Shown here: piece by piece, positions 52,601 through 60,498 of the stretch
How the letters are laid out: each line of letters opens with the position of its first letter
How positions within the stretch are numbered: the first letter of the stretch is position 1
DNA from: Tabrizicola fusiformis
GTDB lineage: Bacteria > Pseudomonadota > Alphaproteobacteria > Rhodobacterales > Rhodobacteraceae
DNA length: 64,000 nucleotides
Assembly: GCF_013328815.1 (NCBI RefSeq)
Contig: NZ_JABUHN010000016.1
Span: 1 to 64,000 of the forward strand
Direction: 5' to 3'
Position numbers and translations under genes: made by a program
The notes under the pieces: generated by a model
What the model saw: only the letters and a program-made list of their open reading frames with translations
Database searches by the model: none
What the model was told of the DNA's origin: nothing

Positions 52601-53586
52601 CGTCCCTGTCGACCCCGACCGTATTCGGCGCACCGGATGTGCTGCTGATGGACCTGCCGCAGTTGCGCGAGGATCAACCGGCGCACCGCCCCTTCGTCGC
52701 GGCCCATGCCAAGCCGTGGCCCGGTGAAATCGCGGTCTATCGCAGCGCCGCGACGGATGGCTTTGCCCTGCTGACCACATTCAGCTCGCGGGCCTGCATG
52801 GGCGTGCTGGCGGCCGACTTCTTTGCTGGGCCGGTGTCACGCTTCGATCTTGGCAATGCACTGGTGGTCGATCTCTATTCCGGCACGCTGGAAAGCGTCA
52901 CGGATATCACCCTGCTGGGTGGGGCCAACGCGCTGGCTGTAGAATCTGGCGCTGGGCAATGGGAAATCGTCCAGGCAGGGACGGCCGAGTTGATCGCACC
53001 GGGGCGCTATCAGCTGACCCGATTGCTGCGGGGCCAGCGCGGGACAGAAGGTGCCATGGTCAGCATGGTGCCGACCGGCGCGCGGGTGGTCGTGCTGGAC
53101 ACGGCCGTGGCGCCCTTGCCGATTTCCGAAGCCGATCTGGGTTTGCCATGGAACTGGCGCATCGGCCCGGCATCGCGCCCGGCCAGCGACGAGACCTTTG
53201 TCGCCACCAGCTTTACCCCGGAAGGCGCTGGGCTGCGGCCGTTTTCGGTCGCGCATGTCGAACAGCCGTGGCGCACCGCCCGCAGCGCGGGCGATCTGAC
53301 GATCCGCTGGGCGCGCCGGTCAAGATCCTTAGCCGCAGACACCTGGGGCACGGGCGATGTGCCCTTGGCGGAAGACAGCGAAGCCTATGAGGTCGATATT
53401 CTGGACGGGGCAACTCGTAAGAGAACCTTACAAGTTGCCACGACCTCTGCGCTCTACACCGCGGGCCAGCAGACCACCGATTGGGGCGCGCCCCTCGGGC
53501 CCGGCCAATTCCTCGCCATTCGCGTCTACCAGCTCTCCGCCCTGATTGGCCGGGGCGCTGCGCGATCCGTCACGCTCACATTCTGA
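49615..53586 (+). CDS. Tail hub/megatron protein with TIM-barrel domain (GTA gp15-like)
   Basis: A 1323-residue protein. The N-terminus has a glycine-rich hydrophobic stretch (GAVGSAIGGAFGGAILGFSGAAIGGFIGS). Then come baseplate-hub beta domains, a GTA-type TIM-barrel-like domain in the middle (about 430-760, with AAGGVDAFLIGSEMPGLTTIR, NINFIGIDNYMPLSDWRDGFD and KPIWFTELGCPAIDRGTNQPN), and a C-terminal phage tail_3-like region to the end. It is the host-facing hub, probably acting on the cell surface. The ATG at 49615 (MATLVLGAVG) is preferred over an in-frame GTG at 49561. Confidence 0.92.
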   Translation: MATLVLGAVGSAIGGAFGGAILGFSGAAIGGFIGSTIGSVVDNWIVSSLAPAQRIEGARLDSLRITSSTEGAVIPRLFGRMRIGGNIIWATDFREEVNTTSQGGGKGSGPKVTTTEYLYFASFAVVLCEGEITGIGRVWADGKAMDMTGVTWRWYPGNDAQGPDPFISAKMGAANTPAYRGTAYVVFEELNLGAFGNRLPQISFEVFRPLADADTAEGLVKAVTMIPASGEFTYATGPVKKTTGSGGATVAENLNAITGTADIVVALDRLQSLAPAVESVSLVVAWFGDDLRAGSCKLRPGVEVAAKTTTPSAWVVNGVARADAFLVSRDAEDRPVYGGTPADFAVVQAIQEMKARGLRVTFYPFLLLDVPPGNTKPNPYSANAAASGQPMFPWRGRITCSPAAGFAGSVDKTATAATQVSALFGTATPANFSVSGTTVSWTGPVGEWGLRRMILHYAHLCKAAGGVDAFLIGSEMPGLTTIRSGASTYPAVTAFNSLAADVRSILGAGPKIGYAADWSEYFGHHPADGSGDVYFHLDPLWSDANINFIGIDNYMPLSDWRDGFDHADASLAPAIYDRDYLQSNITGGEGFDWFYADALDRTAQNRTPITDGAAAEPWVFRFKDLRAWWQNPHFNRPGGVESGTPTAWVPQSKPIWFTELGCPAIDRGTNQPNVFFDPKSSESFTPYFSRGWRDDAIQRAYLEATYLFWGAAANNPTSSVYGARMVHVPECAAWTWDARPYPFFPELTDVWTDGPNWRLGHWLTGRLGAVSLAALVRHLCLRAGMPEELIDVSGLWGAVEGYVISALEAPRASISTLARHFGFDAVESEGRIKFLMRGRSAGLTITPDSMIAPTSAQGDVMELTRAQETELPQALKWQVARADEDYDAAQVEARRITVDTTRIASESFPMAIPPEEAERRCRRALMEAWVGRESAVFRLPPSRLALDPCDVILLDHDGRLTEMRLVSIADSDLRSIDAVRQDRAVYDLPPGEPRPASLSTPTVFGAPDVLLMDLPQLREDQPAHRPFVAAHAKPWPGEIAVYRSAATDGFALLTTFSSRACMGVLAADFFAGPVSRFDLGNALVVDLYSGTLESVTDITLLGGANALAVESGAGQWEIVQAGTAELIAPGRYQLTRLLRGQRGTEGAMVSMVPTGARVVVLDTAVAPLPISEADLGLPWNWRIGPASRPASDETFVATSFTPEGAGLRPFSVAHVEQPWRTARSAGDLTIRWARRSRSLAADTWGTGDVPLAEDSEAYEVDILDGATRKRTLQVATTSALYTAGQQTTDWGAPLGPGQFLAIRVYQLSALIGRGAARSVTLTF

Positions 53587-53596
53587 AAGCGCACCC

Positions 53597-55519
53597 ATGT
53601 CCGACATCACCACCCACCTCCTGCTGCCCTACATACTGGCATCGCAGGCCCAGAAGCATGTCACCCACAATGAGGCGCTGCGCCTGCTGGATGCGATGGT
53701 TCAGCTGTCGGTGCTGGACCGCACGCGCACGACGCCACCCGTCAGCCCGACCGATGGCGACCGGCATATCGCGGCATCCGGTGCCACTGGCCTTTGGTCG
53801 GGATGGGATTTGAACGTCGCCTTTTGGGTCGATGGCGTCTGGATGCGGCTGGTGCCACGCCCGGGCTGGCTGGCGTGGATCGCGGCTGAAGCGGCCTTTG
53901 TTGTCTGGAATGGGTCGGCATGGGATTTGGTTGGCGAACTCGTTGATGTGTCTGACTCCGTATTCAGCCTGGTGAACGACGCCGACCCGACCAAGAAGGC
54001 GTTGTTTTCGCTGTCGGGGATCGCGACCGGCACAACCCGCACTTTCACGCTGCCGAACACCTCCAGCGAGTTGGCGATCCTTGCAGGCACGCAGACCTTC
54101 AGCGGTAACAAGACCTTCTCCGGTACCGTCACCGCCTCGGGCACCGTCACAGTTTCGGCGGCTGCGGCAACCATCGGCACGGCGACGACGACCGCCACTT
54201 ACGGAATGGGCACAGGGGCCACGACCACGGGCGCGGCCAAGACCCTGAACCTTGGCACTGGCGGCGCATCCGGGTCGACCACGGTCGTCAACATCGGGTC
54301 GGCCACAGCTGGGGCGGGTGGCACCACGGTCGTGAATACGCCGACGGTCACCTTCGCCAATGCCGTGACGCAGGTCGGTATGCCGCAGGCCACCCTGACC
54401 GCGCAGTTGCTCGGCCTCGGTGGTGCGACGGCGGACAGCTACAATCGCCTCTCCATGAACACCCCTGCCGTGCTCTTGAACAACGCCGGTGCCGGGATCG
54501 AAGCGACGGTGAACAAGGCGGCGGCCGCAAACGATGCCGCCCTCGCCTTCAAGACCGGGTTTTCGGCCCGGGCGCTGATCGGGCTTCTCGGCAATGACGA
54601 CTTCAGCTTCAAGGTCAGCCCGGATGGGTCGACGTTCTATGAGGCAATCAGGATCGACCGGACAAGCGGTCAGGTGGAACTGCCGCAGCCCACCATCTTG
54701 CCGGGGCTCAGCACCGCACCATCGCCGCCGCCCGCTGGAAAGGCCGCCGTCTATGCCCGCACCCGCGCGGGTGCGCCGTGGATTGATGTCATGCGCCCCT
54801 CGGGCCGGGATTTCCCGCTGCAGCCGCATTTCGGGGTGAACCGGATTGCCAACTGGTCACCGTCGATCACGACCACGATCACCACTGAGGGTCTGCCGAT
54901 CACAAACGTCGGCACCGTCTCGCATCCGACGCTGGCCGCGACAAACCTCGCCGCCAGCATGCGGCGCTGGCGTCTGACTTCGGCTGCTGTGGTGGATTCA
55001 GTTGCCGAACAACGCTCGGCTGGCTGGGCTTGCTGGCGTGGCAATGCGGCGGGGCTTGGTGGATGGACCTTCGTCACGCGGCTTTCACTTACCACGCTGC
55101 AAGCGACCGGAATGGGCTTCTTCGGCCTCTATGGTTCCACCGCTGCGCTGGCCACGACACTGACGCTGGCCACCGTGGTGAACTGCATCGGGATCGGGTT
55201 CCAGCGCGGCACTCATGCCAACTGGCAGCTGGTCGCCAACGATGGCACCGGCGCGCCCACCCTCACAGACATGGGCGCGGCGTTCGCCATCACCACCGGC
55301 GGGGTTGTGACCCTATTCATCGGGGCCCCGCCGAATGGCAGCTCGGTCTGGGTGCGTGCCGTGAACGAGGTCACCGGTGCGGTCTTTGAACAGGAGATCA
55401 CCGCCGATCTGCCTGCCAATACACAGTTCCTGTCGCCCCGTCTTTATCTCAACACCGGCACCACCGCCGCAGCCGTCGCCTATGACTGCTCCGGTCTCTA
55501 CATCGAAACCGACTATTGA
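53597..55519 (+). CDS. DUF2793 tail protein (fibre/tip-associated)
   Basis: A 640-residue protein. The N-terminal DUF2793 domain (residues about 5-110; LLPYILASQAQKHVTHNEALRLLDAMVQL...DGDRHIAAS) is followed by a Thr/Ala/Gly-rich repeat-like stretch (about 170-270) typical of fibrous tail parts. The C-terminus is a beta-rich domain, a paralogue of which survives as the relic at the left edge of the window. It is likely a receptor-binding or fibre-like protein at the tail tip. The ATG at 53597 gives the family start. Confidence 0.85.
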   Translation: MSDITTHLLLPYILASQAQKHVTHNEALRLLDAMVQLSVLDRTRTTPPVSPTDGDRHIAASGATGLWSGWDLNVAFWVDGVWMRLVPRPGWLAWIAAEAAFVVWNGSAWDLVGELVDVSDSVFSLVNDADPTKKALFSLSGIATGTTRTFTLPNTSSELAILAGTQTFSGNKTFSGTVTASGTVTVSAAAATIGTATTTATYGMGTGATTTGAAKTLNLGTGGASGSTTVVNIGSATAGAGGTTVVNTPTVTFANAVTQVGMPQATLTAQLLGLGGATADSYNRLSMNTPAVLLNNAGAGIEATVNKAAAANDAALAFKTGFSARALIGLLGNDDFSFKVSPDGSTFYEAIRIDRTSGQVELPQPTILPGLSTAPSPPPAGKAAVYARTRAGAPWIDVMRPSGRDFPLQPHFGVNRIANWSPSITTTITTEGLPITNVGTVSHPTLAATNLAASMRRWRLTSAAVVDSVAEQRSAGWACWRGNAAGLGGWTFVTRLSLTTLQATGMGFFGLYGSTAALATTLTLATVVNCIGIGFQRGTHANWQLVANDGTGAPTLTDMGAAFAITTGGVVTLFIGAPPNGSSVWVRAVNEVTGAVFEQEITADLPANTQFLSPRLYLNTGTTAAAVAYDCSGLYIETDY

Positions 55520-55530
55520 AGGCCCCCCAG

Positions 55531-55839
55531 ATGACCGACGAACCCACCCTTTTTGAGGCCGCCACGCAGGCCTTCCGCGATCACGGCCTGACCGCCGCCA
55601 TCACCGCACTGATTGGCGGCAGTCTTGCCATCGCCGCCTCGGTCACGAGGAAGGCATTCACCAATGAGGCCATGCTGGAGCGGCTCGACCGCGAACTCAG
55701 CCTTGAGCGCGAGCGGATTGACCGAATGCGTGCCGACGACCGCAAGGCTGATGCCGACCGGCTGGAGCGCATTGAAACCGATATCCGCGCCATGCGGGAT
55801 CTGATGTTCGAGGCCTTCCAGCGCGGCCGCATCGACTGA
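55531..55839 (+). CDS. Small membrane protein with coiled coil (lysis or tail-associated)
   Basis: A 102-residue protein with one transmembrane segment (AAITALIGGSLAIAASV, about residues 22-38) followed by a charged coiled coil (ERLDRELSLERERIDRMRADDRKADADRLERIETDIRAM). This layout fits a holin- or spanin-like lysis accessory, or a membrane-bound Rz-type protein. It starts at ATG 55531 soon after the tail gene and is followed by a terminator, then the endolysin. Confidence 0.65.
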   Translation: MTDEPTLFEAATQAFRDHGLTAAITALIGGSLAIAASVTRKAFTNEAMLERLDRELSLERERIDRMRADDRKADADRLERIETDIRAMRDLMFEAFQRGRID

Positions 55840-55871
55840 CGATCACCACACCACCAAGTCGACCCACCCCA

Positions 55872-55894
55872 CCCGCCCGCGAGGCGGGTTTTTT
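55872..55894 (+). terminator. Rho-independent terminator after the tail genes
   Basis: CCCGCC (55872-55877) and GGCGGG (55883-55888) form a 6-bp GC stem around a 5-nt loop, followed immediately by TTTTTT (55889-55894). It lies between the small membrane protein gene and the endolysin. Confidence 0.85.
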
Positions 55895-55926
55895 CATGCC
55901 CGACGCCGGGCAAAAGGAGCCTTGAA

Positions 55927-56580
55927 ATGACAAACAGTACGCGAGAGCCGATCCTCGATATCCAGAACGCGCTGGAAAAGCTCGGCCACTCGCCCGGCGC
56001 CATAGATGGCCTGTGGGGTGTACGCACTGCCCGCGCGATGAAATCAATGCTGGCGGCCAACGGTCGCGCGGCATCCTTGGTGCCTCCCGGCCCGCTGCCA
56101 TGGGTCATCGAAGCCAAGGCCGCGCTGGGCCGCCATGAGGCGCGAGATCGGTCATGGTTGATGGATTGGCTGAAGCGCGATGGACGCAGCCTCGGGGATC
56201 CGTCGAAAAACCCGTGGTGCGGCGACTTCGTCGAGACCTGCATCCGCATGGCCCTGCCCGATGAGCCACTTCTCGGTGCGTTGGGCAGCAATCCCTACTG
56301 GGCGCGCAACTGGCTGATGTTCGGCCAGAACGTGACCCCAATCTGTGGCGCGGTGCTGATCTTTGAACGCGGCTCCGGAGGCCATGTCGGCTTCGGCATG
56401 GGTCAGGATGATACGCATTTCTACGTCCTCGGGGGCAACCAGTCTGACGCCGTCACCATCGCCCGCATCGCGAAGTCGCGCCTTCTCGGCGCGCGCTGGC
56501 CCACGACCGTCCCGCCCCGCCTCCTGCGTCTTCCGACGATGAAGCCCGGCGAATTCCTGTCCACCACAAACGAAGCCTGA
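55927..56580 (+). CDS. Endolysin (TIGR02594-type NlpC/P60 peptidase with PG-binding domain)
   Basis: A 217-residue protein. The N-terminal peptidoglycan-binding helices (LDIQNALEKLGHSPGAIDGLWGVRT, residues 10-34) are followed by a cysteine peptidase with PWCGDFVE (Cys98), GGHVGF (His153) and NQSDAV (Asn171), the TIGR02594 triad. It degrades the wall at lysis. No signal peptide is seen, so release depends on a holin such as the one encoded next. Confidence 0.92.
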   Translation: MTNSTREPILDIQNALEKLGHSPGAIDGLWGVRTARAMKSMLAANGRAASLVPPGPLPWVIEAKAALGRHEARDRSWLMDWLKRDGRSLGDPSKNPWCGDFVETCIRMALPDEPLLGALGSNPYWARNWLMFGQNVTPICGAVLIFERGSGGHVGFGMGQDDTHFYVLGGNQSDAVTIARIAKSRLLGARWPTTVPPRLLRLPTMKPGEFLSTTNEA

Positions 56581-56595
56581 AGAGGAGAACTCCCC

Positions 56596-56772
56596 ATGTT
56601 GAAACCTGCCATCATGGCTCTTGTGCGCCAGATTTTGACCGTTGCGGGCACCGCGCTGGTCGCCAAGGGCTACATTCAGGCATCCGACATCGAGCCGGTG
56701 ATCGGTGCCTTGCTGACCATCGGTTCGGTGATCTGGTCTGTTGCGGACAAGCGGGAACGGCGATCAAGTTGA
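56596..56772 (+). CDS. Small holin-like protein
   Basis: A 58-residue protein starting at ATG 56596 after AGAGGAGAA (a strong ribosome site). It has a short basic/hydrophobic N-terminus, two hydrophobic helices (ALVRQILTVAGTALVAKGYI and EPVIGALLTIGSVIWSVA) and a basic C-terminus (DKRERRSS), the pattern of small phage holins such as the Pam3 gp28 type. It follows the endolysin by 15 bp and would form the membrane hole. Confidence 0.75.
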   Translation: MLKPAIMALVRQILTVAGTALVAKGYIQASDIEPVIGALLTIGSVIWSVADKRERRSS

Positions 56773-56905
56773 CCTTCGACCAGGCGGTCCTGACCCTCAG
56801 TTCAATCGGGGGTCAGGCCACGAACACAGTGAAGGCAGCCTTGGCCGTGGGCCGCAAGCGCGACATCGGCCCGTCGAACAGTCGGCACACTTGCGTTGTC
56901 TTCCG
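56773..56905. other. Right-end junction of the prophage
   Basis: A 52-codon frame from TTG 56769 (LTFDQAVLTLSSIGGQ...) overlaps the holin stop and runs into the lacI 3' end. It could be the start of a further phage gene cut by integration, but has no stop or homology that I can confirm. No tRNA, or repeat matching the left end, is visible. The prophage end should lie in or near this segment. Confidence 0.35.
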
Positions 56906-57934
56906 TCAGAGGTTTTCCGGTGTGTAGATGTCAAATTGAACATGAATTGTCTGGAGACCTGCCATCGGACCGGACTGACCTGCACGGATCATGGCGGCAA
57001 TCGCTTCTTGGCCAAGCTTTTCAAAAGGGTGGGAAATCACAAGATTGATCGACCCGTCGAGCAGTCCTGTTCTGGTTACGTCGGAAAGATCATACCCTAC
57101 GATGACGACCTGTTCGCTTTTCCCTGCATCGCGGACCGCACCCAGAACTCCCGCCATCCCGCCGCCAGATACATAGATGCCCTGAAGGTCTTCGTGCTCT
57201 CGAAGCAGCCGTTCGGTCACTTCGCGGGCGATCCCGTCAGCCTCGAATGTCGAGACTGCTTCAAGCAGCGCAAAGTCCTGCACATGTTCGCGAAAATAGG
57301 ACCGGAACCCCGCTTCATTCAGTTCGTGGCATCTGTAGCGGTGCGTTCCAACAAGAATCCCGATCTTTCCAGGCTGTCGACATGCCGTGCGAAAGGCCCA
57401 TGCGGATGTTCGTCCGACCTTCCAGCCGTCCAGCCCGACATAGCCGATGAGAGAGGGCGCAGAAAGTGGCGAGATGAACGCCAGAACTTTCCCTCCACGT
57501 TCGGAAAACTGGTTGATCGCTTCGGTGACAATCGGATGCTCAGCTGCCACAACTGCCATCGCCTCCACATCCGAGCCCATCTCCATGATCCGGGCTGCAA
57601 CAAATTCCGGAGAGAGGTCGCTGATGAGATCGATTGATAGCTGGATGTCCCTGTCTGGAACTGCCCGCGCGGCGGCTTCCAGACCAGCGGCGACCGCCTT
57701 TCCGAACACTTGGTTGGGCTGTTGCATCACCAAGCCGAACTTGTGGCGCGGCTTTGACGAAGCGATGCGCCCCCGCAGCGAACCCACCCCGTAGAAACCT
57801 ATTTCCTCGGCCGCAGCCAGGACACGACTCATGGTCTCGGACCGGACCACACCGCCGCCGTGCAAGACCCTTTTCACCGTCGATGTCGATAGACCAGCCG
57901 CCGTGGCGAGGTCGTTGATCGTTGGACGTCCCAT
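56906..57934 (-). CDS. LacI-family transcriptional regulator
   Basis: A 342-residue regulator with an N-terminal LacI helix-turn-helix (TINDLATAAGLSTSTVKRVLHGGG, residues 5-28) and a periplasmic-binding-like sensor domain (FGLVMQQPNQVFGKAVAAGLEAAA..., GIYVSGGGMAG, VIVGYDLSD). It is divergent from the hydroxylase operon, with about 200 bp between the starts, and so is its likely local regulator. The ligand is probably a sugar or polyol, given the family and the sorbitol dehydrogenase nearby. Confidence 0.9.
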   Translation of the reverse strand: MGRPTINDLATAAGLSTSTVKRVLHGGGVVRSETMSRVLAAAEEIGFYGVGSLRGRIASSKPRHKFGLVMQQPNQVFGKAVAAGLEAAARAVPDRDIQLSIDLISDLSPEFVAARIMEMGSDVEAMAVVAAEHPIVTEAINQFSERGGKVLAFISPLSAPSLIGYVGLDGWKVGRTSAWAFRTACRQPGKIGILVGTHRYRCHELNEAGFRSYFREHVQDFALLEAVSTFEADGIAREVTERLLREHEDLQGIYVSGGGMAGVLGAVRDAGKSEQVVIVGYDLSDVTRTGLLDGSINLVISHPFEKLGQEAIAAMIRAGQSGPMAGLQTIHVQFDIYTPENL

Positions 57935-58135
57935 GCAAACACCTCTGGCGGATCAGAATGGCTCAAAAGAGCAACCGGGCATGGTCCTTCTGGATCATGG
58001 CGTTGAAGTGATTGAACCCAATGAGCCATATTGAACCCTTATGGACCTTATTTCTTGAACTCGAATAGGTCAACGTGGAATGATCTTTGTCATCCGGCGC
58101 ACGGCAATCTTCAGCGCTGCCTGGGAGGCAAAAAA

Positions 58136-59161
58136 ATGGACGATCTCGAGTATGGGACACGAAACAAGCGTGGTGACTGGCAACCGCACCAGTCGTTGAA
58201 CGTCGCCCCCTTCTGGCGGCTACCATTCAGCGGAGGGAAGATCCTTTCGTGGCTCCTGAGCTACCTCTTCGGGTGGAACCTCCTCTTTTTCGCCAGCGCG
58301 CTTGTCTGGTGGTTCCTGGTGTTGCCCGATGTCGAGACCATGAAAACGCTGTCGGCGGGCTGGATCGTCCGTCTTCTGGTCGCCAACTGGGTCGCGATCA
58401 TCCTGTTCTACGGGATCTTCGAATGGCGCTTCTATAAGCGGCAAGCACAAGACAGGCGTTTCAAGTACAACGGGAAGTTCCCGTCAGAACAGCCGTCGGA
58501 CGTCTTCTGGTTCAAGAGCCAGAACATCGACAACTTCATCCGCAGCATCCTGATCAGCGTCCCTATCGGGACGGCCGTCGAAGTCATTGCGCTGTGGGCA
58601 TTTGCCAGCGGTGCCGTGCCGATGATAGCGTTGGCAGATCACCCGGTTTGGTTCACCACGCTCGTATTGATGTCGCCGATCATCCATGAGGCCCATTTCT
58701 TTTTTATCCACCGCGCAATCCATTGGCCTCCGATCTACAGATTGGTTCATTCGGTTCACCATAACTCGGTCAACCCGTCGCCGTGGTCCTCGCTTTCCAT
58801 GCACCCCGTCGAGGGTTTCCTCTATTTCGCCTCGGTGTTCTGGCAGTTTGCCCTATTCTCCAACCCGTTCCTCGTGGTGTTCCAATGGAATCTGGCAGGC
58901 TTCGGAGCCGTCGTGGGGCACATCGGCTTCGACAAGCTGGAAGTGACACCCGACACCGCCATCGATAGCCACGCCTATGCGCACTATCTGCACCACAAGC
59001 ACTTCGAGGTGAACTACTGCGACGACGGCGTTCTGCCTTGGGACAAGTGGTTCGGCACTTGGCACGACGGATCCCCGGAGAGCGAGAAGCTGATGCAGGA
59101 CCGGTTCCGCAAGAAGCGTGAGCGACTGAACAGGAAGACGTCCGCAACTCCGCCACAGTGA
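58136..59161 (+). CDS. Sterol desaturase/fatty acid hydroxylase family membrane enzyme
   Basis: A 341-residue membrane protein with several hydrophobic helices (about 38-65, 76-96, 135-160, 172-190) and the histidine boxes of the di-iron family: HEAHFFFIH (184-192), HSVHH (205-209) and HYLHHKH (283-289). It inserts oxygen or a double bond in an alkyl substrate using electrons from a ferredoxin. The ATG at 58136 follows GGGAGG. It is first in a plus-strand set with a PanB-like protein and a Rieske ferredoxin. The substrate is unknown. Confidence 0.88.
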   Translation: MDDLEYGTRNKRGDWQPHQSLNVAPFWRLPFSGGKILSWLLSYLFGWNLLFFASALVWWFLVLPDVETMKTLSAGWIVRLLVANWVAIILFYGIFEWRFYKRQAQDRRFKYNGKFPSEQPSDVFWFKSQNIDNFIRSILISVPIGTAVEVIALWAFASGAVPMIALADHPVWFTTLVLMSPIIHEAHFFFIHRAIHWPPIYRLVHSVHHNSVNPSPWSSLSMHPVEGFLYFASVFWQFALFSNPFLVVFQWNLAGFGAVVGHIGFDKLEVTPDTAIDSHAYAHYLHHKHFEVNYCDDGVLPWDKWFGTWHDGSPESEKLMQDRFRKKRERLNRKTSATPPQ

Positions 59162-59216
59162 AATTGCGCCATCCCTCTTCGTCCCCCTTCCGATTCAGAA
59201 ACAGGGCCTCAATCAG

Positions 59217-60029
59217 ATGAGCTTTCAGACGTCGACCAAACATACGGTGGCCAGCCTGCGGACCAACCGTGACAAGCACAAATATGCCATGCTGCGGATC
59301 GAGACGCTGGACGAGGCGGCAGCAGCCGAGGCGGCGGGCGTGGAACTGCTGTCGATCCCACCGGCCATGATGATGGACCAGCGTTTCCGCAAGCTCTGTC
59401 CGACTGCCTTCGTGTTCCCCGGCGACCATTGGTGGAATATCGGCGGCCCGGACGAATTCCTGAAATGGGCGATGCCGCTCGTGGCGCACGGGGCTGACGC
59501 TGTCTACTGCGGCGGCAGCCTTCAATCGATCAAGCTGCTGGCTGAACACGGTGTTCCCGCCTGCGGCCATGTCGGCCTGGTGCCGCCAAAATGGACTTGG
59601 ACAGGTGGCGCAAAGGCCGTCGGAAAAACGCTTGATGGAGCAAAGCGGATCTGGGACCAATGCCGGGAACTGGAAGACGCAGGCGCCTTTGCCGCAGAGA
59701 TAGAGGTGGTTCCAGACGCGATAGCGGCAGCGATTGCCGAGCGCACGTCGCTTTTTCTGCTGTCGATGGGCGGTGGGGCTTCCGGCAACGCACAGTATCT
59801 GTTCTCGGACGACGTGCTTGGCCAGAACCGCGGACGCATTCCACGGCACGCTAAGGTCTATGCCGATTTCGCTTCGGAGTTTGATCGGCTGCAGAACATG
59901 CGGGTGGGCGCGATGCGCGCCTTCGCTAACGACGTTCACGGCGGCGAGTTTCCGTCATCCCCACACCTGGTCACGGCCGAGGCCGACGTCATCGCCGAGT
60001 TTCGTGAATGGCTTGGCAATGACAACTGA
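59217..60029 (+). CDS. PanB-like (ketopantoate hydroxymethyltransferase family) protein
   Basis: A 270-residue TIM-barrel protein with PanB-like landmarks: KYAMLRIETLDEAAAAEAAGVELL, GVPACGHVGLVPP and GRIPRHAKVYADF. Two of the three metal-binding acids of E. coli PanB appear to be missing: the VGDS segment reads LSIPP, and the EGG segment reads YCGGS. Only the middle one (GDHWW) has an Asp. It may be a different carbon-carbon bond enzyme rather than true PanB. It lies between the hydroxylase and the Rieske ferredoxin genes. Confidence 0.75.
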   Translation: MSFQTSTKHTVASLRTNRDKHKYAMLRIETLDEAAAAEAAGVELLSIPPAMMMDQRFRKLCPTAFVFPGDHWWNIGGPDEFLKWAMPLVAHGADAVYCGGSLQSIKLLAEHGVPACGHVGLVPPKWTWTGGAKAVGKTLDGAKRIWDQCRELEDAGAFAAEIEVVPDAIAAAIAERTSLFLLSMGGGASGNAQYLFSDDVLGQNRGRIPRHAKVYADFASEFDRLQNMRVGAMRAFANDVHGGEFPSSPHLVTAEADVIAEFREWLGNDN

Positions 60030-60100
60030 GGTTTTTGCCGTGCCCGTCGAACTGCACCCTGACCAACAACAACCCGACACTCAGAATGAAGGAGGGGCCA

Positions 60101-60412
60101 ATGCCCTGGATTGATGCTTGCGCCGCCGAGGAAGTTGATCAGGAAGACGTGATCCGGCACGATCACGATGGTCGCACCTTTGCAATCTATCGCAGCCCTG
60201 ATGATGAATACTTCTGCACTGATGGCCTCTGCAGCCACGAAAAGGTTCATCTCGCCGACGGCCTCGTCGTCGACTACGAGATCGAGTGCCCCAAACACAA
60301 CGCCGCGTTCGATTATCGTTCGGGCGAAGTGCTGCGCGCTCCGGCTTGCATTGACCTCAAGACTTATCCTGTGAGGGTCGAGGGCGGGCGCGTGCTGATC
60401 GAGATCGTCTGA
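60101..60412 (+). CDS. Rieske [2Fe-2S] ferredoxin, MocE-like
   Basis: A 103-residue Rieske ferredoxin with ligands CSH (Cys44, His46) and CPKH (Cys63, His66). The sequence around DVIRHDHDGRTFAIYRSPDDEYF and HEKVHLADGL is of the MocE type, an electron carrier for the MocD-like oxygenase in rhizopine breakdown. The ATG at 60101 follows GGAGGGG; an in-frame codon at 60035 has no ribosome site. It should feed electrons to the membrane hydroxylase two genes upstream. No reductase gene is present in the window. Confidence 0.88.
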   Translation: MPWIDACAAEEVDQEDVIRHDHDGRTFAIYRSPDDEYFCTDGLCSHEKVHLADGLVVDYEIECPKHNAAFDYRSGEVLRAPACIDLKTYPVRVEGGRVLIEIV

Positions 60413-60498
60413 CAACCATCGTCATCCATCTGATCGCAAGCACCCGCTTCTCGGCAACCTGATCGACCGGTCTTGAAGCTGAAGACAGGTTCGGCGCG

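Larger units (their letters stand above)
15364..56772. mobile_element. Prophage (lambda-like head, GTA-like tail hub)
   Basis: The unit runs from a tyrosine integrase through early regulation and replication, a restriction cargo, packaging, head, tail and lysis genes to a holin-like gene. All structural functions needed for a siphovirus are present: terminase, portal, protease/scaffold, decoration, major capsid, connectors, tail tube, chaperone, tape measure, hub and fibre-like protein. The exact ends are not resolved. No direct repeat between 15.0-15.36 kb and 56.77-56.91 kb was found by eye. The tRNA-Met half at 11.4 kb could be the left end if the ABC-3C operon is cargo, but no matching right end is visible. 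Confidence 0.85.

Noticed and set aside
53576-54829. Minus-strand frame of 417 codons opposite the DUF2793 tail gene
   Set aside because: Arg/Gly-rich shadow of the tail gene.
58011-58038. Direct repeat ATTGAACCC (58011 and 58030) as LacI operator
   Set aside because: Only two short direct copies without the palindromic symmetry expected of a LacI operator; not enough to call.
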